Positions 1 to 7,839 of a stretch of DNA of 64,000 bases are shown here, one piece after another. The notes beneath the pieces are model-generated. The model had not been told where the DNA came from and ran no database searches. It saw only the letters and a list, made by a program, of their open reading frames with translations. The stretch covers positions 248,001 through 312,000 of the forward strand of contig CBDEGO010000003.1 of NCBI GenBank assembly GCA_965237995.1, read 5' to 3'. The stretch comes from JAAELZ01 sp965237995 (GTDB lineage Bacteria > Pseudomonadota > Gammaproteobacteria > Arenicellales > Poriferihabitantaceae). Made by a program: the position numbers and the translations under genes. Numbering within the stretch: position 1 is the first letter of the stretch; every line of letters begins with the position of its first letter.

Positions 1-1176
1 CCCGAGCTTCTGACCTTCTGTCCAGTAAGGACCATGAGGTGATGGTGCCATACGCCAAAGCGGTGCACCGTCGGCGTCAACTGTATTATTGCCTGAGTCA
101 GCAGGGGCAACCATCGATGCTGTAAATGCGGTGTACCAGAATATTTGTTGTGCTACATTACCTTGCGAAAGCGCAGGCAAAGACTGATAAAAGTCGTAGC
201 TTGCTGCACCTGGAGGCGCGTATTTACGCAACCATTCATCCCATTTGCGAATCGCATAAACCGCCGCTGGGCCGTTAGCCGCACCGCCGCGTGAAACTGA
301 AGCACCCGCAGGGTTACAACTGCCCTCTTCCATTCGAATGCCCCACTCGTCTACTGGAACACCATTTGGCAACCCTTTACTTCCTGCGCCAGCCATTGAA
401 AGCCACGCATCGGTCATACGCCAACCGAGGTCTGGCGCACGTTTACCGTAGTCCATGTGGCCGTATATATCTACGCCATCTATATTTTTAACATGCACGG
501 AAAAGAATTCAGCAATGTCTTCGTAAGCTGACCAGTTAACCGGCACGCCTAAGTCATAGCCGTATATGCCTTTAAACTGCTCTTGAAAATCAGCCCGGTC
601 AAACCAATCTTTCCGAAACCAGTATAAGTTTGCAAACTGCTGATCTGGTAATTGGTAAAGTTTACCGTCAGGCCCCGTTGTAAACGATGCGCCAACAAAG
701 TCTGCTACATCTAGCATTGGGTTGGTTACATCACTCCCTTCTCCGTCCATCCAATCGGACAGATTCACAGCAAGCTGCAGACGAGAATGCGTACCAATCA
801 AATCAGAGTCATTGATATAGGCATCGTATAAATTACGCTTAGTTTGCATTTGCGTTTGCACCGCCTGCACGACTTCACCTTCTCCCAGTAACTGGTGATT
901 AACCTTAATTCCTGTAATCTCTTCAAACGCTTTGGCGAGCGTCTTAGATTCGTATTCGTGTGTAGGAATAGTTTCTGACAGTACATTGATTTCCATACCG
1001 TCAAAGGGCTTCGCAGCATCTATAAACCACTGCATTTCCTTCATTTGTTCCGCCTTTGAGAGCGCCGACGGTTGAAATTCATCGTTTACCCATTTCTGCG
1101 CATCAGCTACATCCGCATAGGAACTTTGAGTACACAGCGCCGCAAGCGCTGTTGCAACAGCGATTTTCTTAAACAT
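1..1176 (-). CDS. ABC transporter periplasmic binding protein, glycerol (GlpV)-type, partial
   Basis: This is the first 392 codons of an extracellular solute-binding protein; it runs off the window edge without a stop. The start is the ATG at 1174-1176, preceded by a strong GAGGAGGAG ribosome site. Residues 1-22 form a signal peptide ending SSYA, so the product is periplasmic. The mature part matches from memory the GlpV-type glycerol-binding proteins of proteobacterial GlpSTPQV importers: EMQWFIDAAKPF, SETIPTHEYESK, YINDSDLIGTH, QLPDQQFANLYWFR and APSPHGPYW appear in the expected order. The family is about 570 residues long, so roughly a third is missing. Permease and ATPase genes would be expected outside the window. 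A related sugar- or polyol-binding protein is the alternative. The upstream region carries inverted repeats and TTCG repeats that could be its control region. Confidence 0.85.
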   Translation of the reverse strand, partial: MFKKIAVATALAALCTQSSYADVADAQKWVNDEFQPSALSKAEQMKEMQWFIDAAKPFDGMEINVLSETIPTHEYESKTLAKAFEEITGIKVNHQLLGEGEVVQAVQTQMQTKRNLYDAYINDSDLIGTHSRLQLAVNLSDWMDGEGSDVTNPMLDVADFVGASFTTGPDGKLYQLPDQQFANLYWFRKDWFDRADFQEQFKGIYGYDLGVPVNWSAYEDIAEFFSVHVKNIDGVDIYGHMDYGKRAPDLGWRMTDAWLSMAGAGSKGLPNGVPVDEWGIRMEEGSCNPAGASVSRGGAANGPAAVYAIRKWDEWLRKYAPPGAASYDFYQSLPALSQGNVAQQIFWYTAFTASMVAPADSGNNTVDADGAPLWRMAPSPHGPYWTEGQKLG

Positions 1177-1190
1177 TAGATCTCCTCCTC

Positions 1191-1241
1191 AATATATAGT
1201 TATACCGCGCAAAAGTGCGCGATGTTTTCTAACTATATATT
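1191..1241. repeat. Nested inverted repeat in the 5' leader of the binding-protein gene
   Basis: A perfect 12-base inverted repeat (AATATATAGTTA at 1191-1202, TAACTATATATT at 1230-1241) encloses a second, GC-rich one (CGCGC 1206-1210, GCGCG 1217-1221). It starts directly upstream of the ribosome site of the gene ending at 1176. It could be an mRNA stem-loop that affects stability or translation, or a dimeric operator overlapping an AT-rich promoter. The symmetry is seen; the role is inferred. Confidence 0.55.
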
Positions 1242-1303
1242 CGTTTTGTTCGTAAATCAATATTGACCGTTCGTATTGGTCATTTTTAATGTTCGTTTAT
1301 TCG
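1240..1303. promoter_or_regulatory. Cluster of TTCG repeats, possible DeoR-family (GlpR-like) operator
   Basis: TTCG occurs at 1240, 1249, 1270, 1292 and 1300, several inside TTCGTTT or GTTCGT contexts; two pairs are spaced 8-9 bases apart. DeoR-family repressors such as GlpR often bind repeats with a TTCG core, which would suit control of a glycerol-type importer. No regulator gene is in the window, so the link is inference. Confidence 0.35.
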
Positions 1304-1372
1304 CTTATCGAGATTTAACACCCATTTAGCGATAGTCACATGTACAGCACAATCTCAAAATAGCACCCTAAA

Positions 1373-2566
1373 TTACGCACTATAAAATCCATCTTCAACG
1401 GACACATATTCTCGTGAGCTAAAGCCATTAAACTCAGTCGCTGTGGCTGATCCGTAAGCGCCTATTAATCCGAATTCTATGAAATCGCCTTCTCTCAGAT
1501 CGTTAGGTAGCGATAGCTTATTCGGCAATCGATCGATAGGGTCGCAAGTCGGACCAAAAACAGTACGCTGTTCCACTGTTGTTACTTCAGATATAAAAGA
1601 GGTTATCAACTTGCCATCTCGCCAAACTCGATAAGGCAAATCTAAGCGCACCATCATTTGCTCTTGTAAACCACCATATATGCCATCGTTGATGAATACA
1701 TCTCCGTTTTCACGCACTCGAATCACTTGTGTTAACAGCGAGACACTAGTCCCAACCAACGCTCTTCCAGGCTCACACAATAAGCTAGGCGCATCATCAC
1801 CAAAACAGTGATCTACTGCCGCGTGAATAACCTGCATATAATCCTTTAATGAGCTGATCGGTGTGTTTTCATAAGGTAGCGGAAAACCACCCCCTACATT
1901 AAGATGGCGTAACTTAACCTCTGCCTCAGCAGCAATGTGCGCCGCTATTTTAATGTGCTCTTGGTACATTTTAGGGACGGTGCACTGCGAACCTGGATGA
2001 AAGGTCAGTGAACAAACCAGCCCTAGTTGTTTTGCCCGTTTTAGTAACTGAGTGGCTTGGGTAGTATCAGCGCCAAACTTGCTACCAAAGTCATAGGCGG
2101 CATCGAAATGATCGAGCTTGAAACGAATGCTAACTTCAACTTCGCGCAAACCTAACGCGGCAACTTGCGCTAAACCAGCCTCATCATCAACTGCGAAAGA
2201 TCGTACCCCGTATTCACGGGCTGCGAGTTCGGTCATTTCATCTGAACGAACTGGATTGTTATAATGGCAACACGCCCCCTCATAGCGATTCATTATAAGG
2301 GCAATTTCACCAATGGAAGCGACGTCAAAAGTGTTGACCCCCGCATTCCATAAACAATCTAACAACATGGGTTCGGGATTCGCTTTTACGGCATAACTTA
2401 GTTCACCATTAAACGACTGCTGGAACTCATTGACTCGATTTGTAAGAACCCCATCACTGAATAAGTACAGCGGTTCACTGGCCTTAGCTAACCGCATAAG
2501 CTGCTTGGCGTCTGCATAACGATAGCGCGTCAGGTTTTCGTTTAACAGTTGAGACATCATATTCAT
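1373..2566 (-). CDS. PLP-dependent ornithine/lysine/diaminopimelate decarboxylase family protein
   Basis: A 397-residue fold-type III PLP decarboxylase (alanine-racemase-like barrel plus C-terminal beta domain), cytoplasmic. The Schiff-base lysine is about residue 61 in YAVKANP. The glycine-rich phosphate loop GGGFPLPYE and the EPGRALVG motif follow. The dimer-partner cysteine lies in GPTCDPIDRL, which is closer to ornithine decarboxylases (GPTCD) than to diaminopimelate decarboxylases. Ornithine, or another basic amino acid, is therefore the likely substrate, giving a polyamine. Met1, Met3 or Met4 could each be the start. It is divergent from an Lrp/AsnC regulator gene across a 141-base gap and faces an operon ending in a guanidinobutyrase gene. 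A joint role in arginine/ornithine metabolism is plausible. Confidence 0.85.
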   Translation of the reverse strand: MNMMSQLLNENLTRYRYADAKQLMRLAKASEPLYLFSDGVLTNRVNEFQQSFNGELSYAVKANPEPMLLDCLWNAGVNTFDVASIGEIALIMNRYEGACCHYNNPVRSDEMTELAAREYGVRSFAVDDEAGLAQVAALGLREVEVSIRFKLDHFDAAYDFGSKFGADTTQATQLLKRAKQLGLVCSLTFHPGSQCTVPKMYQEHIKIAAHIAAEAEVKLRHLNVGGGFPLPYENTPISSLKDYMQVIHAAVDHCFGDDAPSLLCEPGRALVGTSVSLLTQVIRVRENGDVFINDGIYGGLQEQMMVRLDLPYRVWRDGKLITSFISEVTTVEQRTVFGPTCDPIDRLPNKLSLPNDLREGDFIEFGLIGAYGSATATEFNGFSSREYVSVEDGFYSA

Positions 2567-2707
2567 AAAATTAACTCACTAAGGCGTTACGATAGGTAAT
2601 TATTATCGGCGCACTTAACTTCGCAAAATAGCTACGTAAGAGTATTTATTAACTTTTTTATTAGACATTTTGATCAAAAATGTAGTTAATTCGACTATAT
2701 TTAACTC

Positions 2708-3145
2708 ATGAGAGCAATAAACCCCAAAGATGAACAATTACTAGAAATACTCAAGACGAATGCCCGATTGTCGATTAGCGAACTGGCCCGGCAGCTAGGT
2801 GTTTCTAGGACAACCGCCCAACAGCGTCTTCAGCGATTAGAGCGCACAGGCGTCATCACTGGCTACGCTTTGAAATTAGGTGAACCCTATTTAGATAACG
2901 CTATTCACGCGCATGTGAATTTGGTCGTTGAGCCTCGCCAAAGTGTTGACATTATTGCCGCACTTGAGACTAATACCAGTATTGAAACGCTTTATACCGT
3001 CAGCGGAAAAATTGACTTAATCGCGATTGTGACTGCCCCTAGCGCAAGCGCCTTAGATTCAACGCTAGATGAAATAGGTTTACTTAAAGGCGTAAAATCA
3101 ACTGAAACAGCGATAATATTATCTACCAAAATTGATCGGCGCTGA
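2708..3145 (+). CDS. Lrp/AsnC-family transcriptional regulator
   Basis: A 145-residue feast/famine regulator. Residues 1-60 form the winged helix-turn-helix (ISELARQLGVSRTTAQQRL); residues 65-142 form the RAM ligand-binding domain, with the usual TVSGKIDLIAIV segment. Proteins of this family bind amino acids and typically control the neighbouring or divergent gene. Here that is the PLP decarboxylase on the other strand and the operon it heads (csaA, phzF-like, class IV aminotransferase, gbuA). The divergent promoters must lie at 2567-2707, which is AT-rich. It is shorter than E. coli Lrp (164 residues) but normal for AsnC-type members. Confidence 0.9.
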   Translation: MRAINPKDEQLLEILKTNARLSISELARQLGVSRTTAQQRLQRLERTGVITGYALKLGEPYLDNAIHAHVNLVVEPRQSVDIIAALETNTSIETLYTVSGKIDLIAIVTAPSASALDSTLDEIGLLKGVKSTETAIILSTKIDRR

Positions 3146-3171
3146 AAAATAAAACCCCAAGGCTCAACCAC

Positions 3172-3510
3172 ATGAAAGAAATAAGCTGGAACGAATTTGC
3201 CCAAGTCGAACTACGTGTAGGAACAGTGATAGAAGCTCTACCCTTTCCAGAGGCGCGCAAGCCTGCTTTTATATTGCATGTCGACTTTGGTAAAGATATT
3301 GGAATACGTAAGTCCAGCGCCCAAATTACAGACCACTATAGCCCTGACACGCTTATTGGTAAACAAGTTGTAGCCGTCGTTAATTTTCCGCCAAAACAAA
3401 TTGGCCCCATACAATCGCAATGTTTGGTCACAGGGTTTCACCAAGAAAATGGTAAAGTAGTGCTTGCTGTACCTGAGCAAGGCGTTCCAAATGGAGCAAA
3501 ATTAGCCTAA
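3172..3510 (+). CDS. csaA: CsaA-type tRNA-binding domain protein
   Basis: A 112-residue stand-alone tRNA-binding (EMAP-II/OB-fold) protein; full length for CsaA. The hallmark segments are present: WNEFAQVELRVGTV near the N-terminus, KSSAQIT in the middle, QIGPIQSQCLVTG, and the C-terminal VPEQGVPNGAKL. CsaA dimers are reported to bind tRNA and to have chaperone-like, export-related activity in Bacillus. The gene starts 27 bases after the Lrp-family gene and 34 bases before the PhzF-like gene, so it is probably cotranscribed with both. Nothing in the context explains a role in amino-acid metabolism. Confidence 0.9.
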   Translation: MKEISWNEFAQVELRVGTVIEALPFPEARKPAFILHVDFGKDIGIRKSSAQITDHYSPDTLIGKQVVAVVNFPPKQIGPIQSQCLVTGFHQENGKVVLAVPEQGVPNGAKLA

Positions 3511-3543
3511 GTTGATAACCCACACTTTTAACCAAAACAAATC

Positions 3544-4338
3544 ATGACCATTGATTGTTACCAAATTGACGCCTTCACCAACCAATTATTTAAGGGTAAC
3601 CCTGCCGCAGTGTGTATTCTTGACGAATGGTTAGACGATGCGGTGATGCAGAATATAGCTGCTGAAAACAATTTAGCGGAAACCGCTTTCATAGTACAAA
3701 CTGGCAAGGAATACGACTTACGCTGGTTTACTCCCGAAGTAGAAATAGATTTATGTGGCCATGCAACACTTGCTAGTGCGTTCGTCGTGTTTAATTATTT
3801 AGGCTGGGATGCAGATCACGTACAGTTTAACTCTATGAGCGGGCCTTTAGTGGTGGAGCTGTTAGTCGATGGCAGTTTACAGATGGACTTCCCCGCACGC
3901 GCACCCACTGTAGTGAATAACTCAGCCCTCGAAGGAGTTTTAGAACGAGCATTAAACCATCAGCCTACCCATATTTTAGGTGCTAGAGATTTGATGTTAG
4001 TTTTTGATAACGAAGCGCAAATTTCGCAGCTCACTCCCGACCTAAATGCTTTAAGTGAAATAACCGATTATTTTGCGATCATCGTAACCGCCTCAGGAGA
4101 TCACTGTGATTTCGTTTCGCGGTTCTTTGCCCCCAACGCAGGCATTCCTGAAGACCCTGTCACCGGTTCAGCGCACTGCACCTTAGTGCCGTATTGGGCA
4201 GAACGCTTGAATAAACCCGAATTAATCGCTCGGCAGTTGTCGCCGCGCGGCGGAGAGTTAAGCTGCACCCTAAACGAAGATCGCGTAAAAATGAGTGGCC
4301 AAGCAAAGCTATTCCTTAAAGGTGAAATATTTTTATAG
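3544..4338 (+). CDS. PhzF-family isomerase/epimerase-like protein
   Basis: A 264-residue member of the PhzF/diaminopimelate-epimerase fold with two similar alpha/beta halves. The conserved acid/base glutamate sits in AAENNLAETAFI (about residue 45). The motifs FTPEVEIDLCGHATLASA and DPVTGSAHC mark the two halves. PhzF proteins catalyse cofactor-free isomerisations; most members, including this kind of housekeeping copy, have no known substrate. It lies in the operon between csaA and a class IV aminotransferase gene, so an amino-acid-derived substrate is a reasonable guess. No phenazine genes are present. Confidence 0.9.
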   Translation: MTIDCYQIDAFTNQLFKGNPAAVCILDEWLDDAVMQNIAAENNLAETAFIVQTGKEYDLRWFTPEVEIDLCGHATLASAFVVFNYLGWDADHVQFNSMSGPLVVELLVDGSLQMDFPARAPTVVNNSALEGVLERALNHQPTHILGARDLMLVFDNEAQISQLTPDLNALSEITDYFAIIVTASGDHCDFVSRFFAPNAGIPEDPVTGSAHCTLVPYWAERLNKPELIARQLSPRGGELSCTLNEDRVKMSGQAKLFLKGEIFL

Positions 4339-4363
4339 GGGATCCCCCAATTGCAATAGTATT

Positions 4364-5278
4364 ATGAGTAAAAGACAAAGCACGCACGATGCAGAACAAG
4401 ATGATCGAAATGATCATATAAAAATTTATGTGAACGGCAATATCGTACCACGCCAAGAAGCGGTGGTGTCAGTATACGACAGCGGCTTTATGTTAGGCGA
4501 TGGCGTTTGGGAAGGCTTACGGTTATATCACGGCAAATTATCATTTTTAGATGAGCATATCCGCCGGCTTTACGACGCCGCCAAAACCTTAGACATGGAT
4601 ATTGGTTTAAGCAAAACGCAACTCATTCAAGCAGTGCAAGACACCTTGCAGGCTAACGACATGCACCATGACGTTCATGTGCGGTTGATGGTAACTCGGG
4701 GAGTCAAACGAAAGCCCTTCCAAGACCCACGACTAAGCCAAGATGGCCCCACCATCGTCATCATCGCTGAACACAGTAAAGTATCAGAGCAATTTGAAGA
4801 TCAAGTCTTACGTTTGCACACCGTGCCTTTTTACCGCGGCTTACCGATGACTCAGGATGCAAAACTCAATACGCATTCAAAGCTCAATTGCATTATCGCA
4901 CTTAATCATGCGCTTAAAGTCGGCGCTGACGAAGCCTTAATGCTCGACCCCTATGGATTTGTAAATACCACCAACTCCACCAATTTTTTTATCGTACGTG
5001 ACGGGGAAGTATGGACATCCAGTGGAGATTATTGCATGGCAGGCATTACTCGCAAAAAGGTTATCCAACTTTGTCGAGAAAACGATATTCCTGCATATGA
5101 AAAAAACTACTCGCTTACCGATGCCTATACCGCTGACGAAGCCTTTGTGACTGGCACTTTTGGAGCGCAAACTTGGGTCAAGGAAATAGATGGCCACACT
5201 ATTGGTGAAGGAACAGCGGGCCCCATGTTTCGCAAATTAAGAACACTCTACAAAGAACTGGTTGGGGCGACCCAATAA
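4364..5278 (+). CDS. Class IV PLP aminotransferase (BCAT/D-amino-acid transaminase family)
   Basis: A 304-residue fold-type IV aminotransferase. The start is set at the ATG at 4364, after the stop of the upstream gene; an earlier in-frame ATG at 4295 would overlap it by 44 bases and adds non-family sequence. Typical features are YDSGFMLGDGVWEGLR near the N-terminus, the PLP lysine in LNTHSKLN, and EALMLDPYGFVNTTNSTNFF. The family includes branched-chain, D-alanine and other omega- or alpha-transaminases and 4-amino-4-deoxychorismate lyase; the sequence alone does not fix the substrate. It ends 4 bases before gbuA, so the two are probably coupled. Confidence 0.85.
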   Translation: MSKRQSTHDAEQDDRNDHIKIYVNGNIVPRQEAVVSVYDSGFMLGDGVWEGLRLYHGKLSFLDEHIRRLYDAAKTLDMDIGLSKTQLIQAVQDTLQANDMHHDVHVRLMVTRGVKRKPFQDPRLSQDGPTIVIIAEHSKVSEQFEDQVLRLHTVPFYRGLPMTQDAKLNTHSKLNCIIALNHALKVGADEALMLDPYGFVNTTNSTNFFIVRDGEVWTSSGDYCMAGITRKKVIQLCRENDIPAYEKNYSLTDAYTADEAFVTGTFGAQTWVKEIDGHTIGEGTAGPMFRKLRTLYKELVGATQ

Positions 5279-5282
5279 CAAA

Positions 5283-6233
5283 ATGAACCGAACACTAAAC
5301 CAACCGTTAGGCGGCAACGATATGCCCCGTTTTGGTGGCATCGCCACCATGATGCGCTTACCCCACGTAACCTCTGCCGCTGGCATCGATGTTGGCTTTG
5401 TTGGCGTGCCGTTTGATATCGGCACCTCTAACCGTTCTGGCGCGCGGTTTGGACCGCGTCAAATACGTGCAGAATCTTGCCTAATTCGACCTTATAACAT
5501 GGCAACACGCGCCGCACCTTTTGATTCCTTACAGGTCGCAGATATTGGCGACGTGGCCATCAATACATTTAACCTTGAAAAATCGATCAAGATAATTGAA
5601 GACAGTTTCGACGACATTCTAGCAAACAACTGTAAGCCCCTCACAATGGGTGGCGACCACACCATCGCCCTGCCGATACTGCGTTCTATGGCAAAAAAGC
5701 ACGGCCCAGTAGGCATAGTACACGTAGACGCCCATGCTGATGTTAACGACACCATGTTTGGCGAGCGCATCGCCCACGGCACGCCATTTCGCCGTGCTAT
5801 CGAAGAGCAATTAGTTGACCCTAAGCGTATGGTACAAATTGGCTTACGTGCAAGTGGTTATGAAGCCGATGATTTCGACTGGCCTCGCTCACAAGGCGTC
5901 CGTGTTGTAGCAGCAGAAGAGTGTTGGTATCAATCGCTTAAGCCGTTAATGGCAGAAGTACGTGAACAGTTAGGAGGTGGACCCGTTTACATTACCTTTG
6001 ATATCGACGGCTTAGACCCAGCCTACGCCGCCGGCACAGGCACGCCCGAAATTGGCGGCTTATCTATTCATCAGGGCTTAGAAATTATTCGAGGTTGCAG
6101 AGGCTTAGAGATAGTCGGGGGTGACTTGGTAGAAGTTGCACCCGCTTACGACACCACTGGTAACACTGCACTCACCGCTGCGAACTTACTGTTTGAAATG
6201 CTATGCGTTATGCCCGGAGTTCAATATAGGTAG
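5283..6233 (+). CDS. gbuA: Guanidinobutyrase (arginase/agmatinase family ureohydrolase)
   Basis: A 316-residue binuclear manganese ureohydrolase. The metal ligands are visible: GGDHTI, VHVDAHADVN, FDIDGLDPA. The N-terminus (NQPLGGNDMPRFGGIATMMR) and C-terminus (TTGNTALTAANLLFEMLCV) resemble remembered GbuA/GpuA of Pseudomonas more than SpeB agmatinases. The probable reaction is 4-guanidinobutyrate + water to GABA + urea. Guanidinopropionase or agmatinase activity is possible. The start is the ATG at 5283, which aligns with GbuA; a TTG at 5262 would extend it into the previous gene. It is the last gene of the lrp-csaA-phzF-aminotransferase operon. Guanidinobutyrate comes from arginine via 2-ketoarginine or from agmatine, which fits the basic-amino-acid theme. 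Confidence 0.85.
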   Translation: MNRTLNQPLGGNDMPRFGGIATMMRLPHVTSAAGIDVGFVGVPFDIGTSNRSGARFGPRQIRAESCLIRPYNMATRAAPFDSLQVADIGDVAINTFNLEKSIKIIEDSFDDILANNCKPLTMGGDHTIALPILRSMAKKHGPVGIVHVDAHADVNDTMFGERIAHGTPFRRAIEEQLVDPKRMVQIGLRASGYEADDFDWPRSQGVRVVAAEECWYQSLKPLMAEVREQLGGGPVYITFDIDGLDPAYAAGTGTPEIGGLSIHQGLEIIRGCRGLEIVGGDLVEVAPAYDTTGNTALTAANLLFEMLCVMPGVQYR

Positions 6234-6246
6234 TACCAAAACCTTC

Positions 6247-6993
6247 TCATCGGCCGCCTGCGACATCCAATAGGGCACCGGTCACATAGGACGCCTCATC
6301 GGACAGTAGCCAAGCGATAGAAGCCGACACCTCTTCTGGTTGCCCACCGCGCTTCATCGGTATAGCCTGTTTTACCCTCTCGACTCGGTTAGGTTCACCG
6401 CCGTCTGCATGAATGTCAGTCAATATCGGACCTGGCCGCACGCAATTTACCCTGATTCCTTGCTCGGCCACCTCAATCGATAAGCCCACCGTTAAGGTAT
6501 CTACCGCCGCTTTGGATGCAGCATAATCTACATACTCAAAGGCGGAACCAAGCTTCGCCGCTAGAGAAGAAACATTTACAATTGCACCCCCGTTTCCACC
6601 GTGCTTTAGCGCCATGCGCTTTATCGCTTCTCGGCAACAGATAAAGTAACTGGTTACATTAGTGCTAAGCACTTTATTTATCCTTTGTGCATCCATTTGT
6701 TCAACTGACATTTGCGTAAATAGCACACCGACATTATTTACCAATGCTGTAATAGGCCCAAGTCGGGTATCTATTTCCTCAAACAATTTAACAACTTCAG
6801 CCTCATTCGACACGTCAGCTTGCACACTGATCACTTCGACACCTTGGTGGGTTAATTCTGCTGCTAATTGGTTTGCTTGTGCTTCATTCGATTTGTAATT
6901 TAAACAAATAGCATACCCCTTCGTCGCAAGCACCCTAGCAGTCGCTGCGCCAATTCCCCGACTCGATCCGGTGATCAAGGCCACTTGTTTCAT
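6247..6993 (-). CDS. SDR-family oxidoreductase, YgfF-like
   Basis: A 248-residue classical short-chain dehydrogenase. The nucleotide-binding motif TGSSRGIG is at the N-terminus, NNVG in the middle, and the catalytic Ser, Tyr and Lys in NVSSLAAKLG and YAASKAA. The protein resembles remembered E. coli YgfF over its length (RINKVLSTNVT, IRVNCVRPG, DEASYVTGALLDVAGG); YgfF's substrate is not firmly known. The start at 6993 is preferred because its ATGA overlaps the TGA of the upstream FAH-family gene, suggesting translational coupling. A GTG at 7005 is the alternative start. Confidence 0.88.
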   Translation of the reverse strand: MKQVALITGSSRGIGAATARVLATKGYAICLNYKSNEAQANQLAAELTHQGVEVISVQADVSNEAEVVKLFEEIDTRLGPITALVNNVGVLFTQMSVEQMDAQRINKVLSTNVTSYFICCREAIKRMALKHGGNGGAIVNVSSLAAKLGSAFEYVDYAASKAAVDTLTVGLSIEVAEQGIRVNCVRPGPILTDIHADGGEPNRVERVKQAIPMKRGGQPEEVSASIAWLLSDEASYVTGALLDVAGGR

Positions 6994-7619
6994 CGTGCTG
7001 TCCACTGCGTTTGCAATAACAAAGTACTCCCTGCGTATAATGAACCCGTATAGACACTCCCACTTTGTATAGCGCCTACGCCAGCGGGTGTCCCCGTCAT
7101 CACGATATCTCCATCTACAAGTGTGGTAAAAGCCTGCAACTCTTCTAGGATGTCTTGCGGCTTATTGATCATCAACTCAACGCCGCCCTGTTGCGTGATG
7201 ACATTATCAACCTGCATTTGTAATGATAATGCTCCCCAACTTGCATCCAGTGCTACAAAATCACTAAATAGGGCTGCGCCGTCGAATGCCTTAGCCCGCT
7301 CCCATGGTAGCCCTTTGGACTTAAGCTGCGTTTGTAGTGCACGTTTCGTTAAATCAAAACCAAATGCGACCGCTACATAGTTGCCATCTTCGATCAAATA
7401 GCTTATCTCACTTTCATAGTGTAAAGGTTCTCCAGCATGCGACAACAAATTACAACCAATAGCCGAATTTGGCTTTGAAAAAATGACCATTGAATCAGGC
7501 TCTTCGTTATCAAGCTCTTTAATATGGTCGACATAATTGCGGCCAATGCATAAAATTTTAGTCGGCGCAATCTGTTGCCCACTAAATCTAACTGTTTGAA
7601 AAGAGGGTTGTATCATCAA
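6990..7619 (-). CDS. Fumarylacetoacetate hydrolase (FAH)-family protein
   Basis: A 209-residue FAH-domain protein of the short YcgM/FAHD1 type. The core motifs are CIGRNYVDHIKEL, FSKPNSAIG, the metal-binding HYESEISYLI, and MTGTPAGVG near the C-terminus. FAH-domain enzymes use Mg2+ or Mn2+ to cleave or decarboxylate acylpyruvates and 2-oxo acids; related proteins include acylpyruvate hydrolases and oxaloacetate decarboxylases. The exact substrate cannot be read from the sequence. The gene overlaps the SDR gene by four bases and both probably share a promoter at 7620-7700. The divergent neighbour is the DmdA-like gene. Confidence 0.88.
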   Translation of the reverse strand: MMIQPSFQTVRFSGQQIAPTKILCIGRNYVDHIKELDNEEPDSMVIFSKPNSAIGCNLLSHAGEPLHYESEISYLIEDGNYVAVAFGFDLTKRALQTQLKSKGLPWERAKAFDGAALFSDFVALDASWGALSLQMQVDNVITQQGGVELMINKPQDILEELQAFTTLVDGDIVMTGTPAGVGAIQSGSVYTGSLYAGSTLLLQTQWTAR

Positions 7620-7839
7620 ATTTATTGTTAATCATGTTGGGGCTAAACTCTACCGTAAGAGTTTAGCGACTCAGTAGTCACCGGTATACAACATAAACCA
7701 TGATGAGCGCGTATTTCTTGCCAGCGACGAATTTATCCACAAATGCGATTTGAGTTTATACGGCCTGCTAGATCAGAAGAAAAATGCCTTAGAATCGGCG
7801 CGTTTATTTGCCTTACCTATATTAAATTTAAACCTTATC

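Noticed and set aside
4295..4363. Longer start for the class IV aminotransferase
   Set aside because: It overlaps the upstream PhzF gene and the added residues do not resemble the family.
5262..5282. TTG start for guanidinobutyrase
   Set aside because: It overlaps the upstream gene and the ATG at 5283 aligns with the remembered N-terminus of the family.
7750..7839. Upstream extension of the DmdA-like frame
   Set aside because: Open by chance; the family begins at the ATG at 7840, and the TTG has no clear ribosome site.
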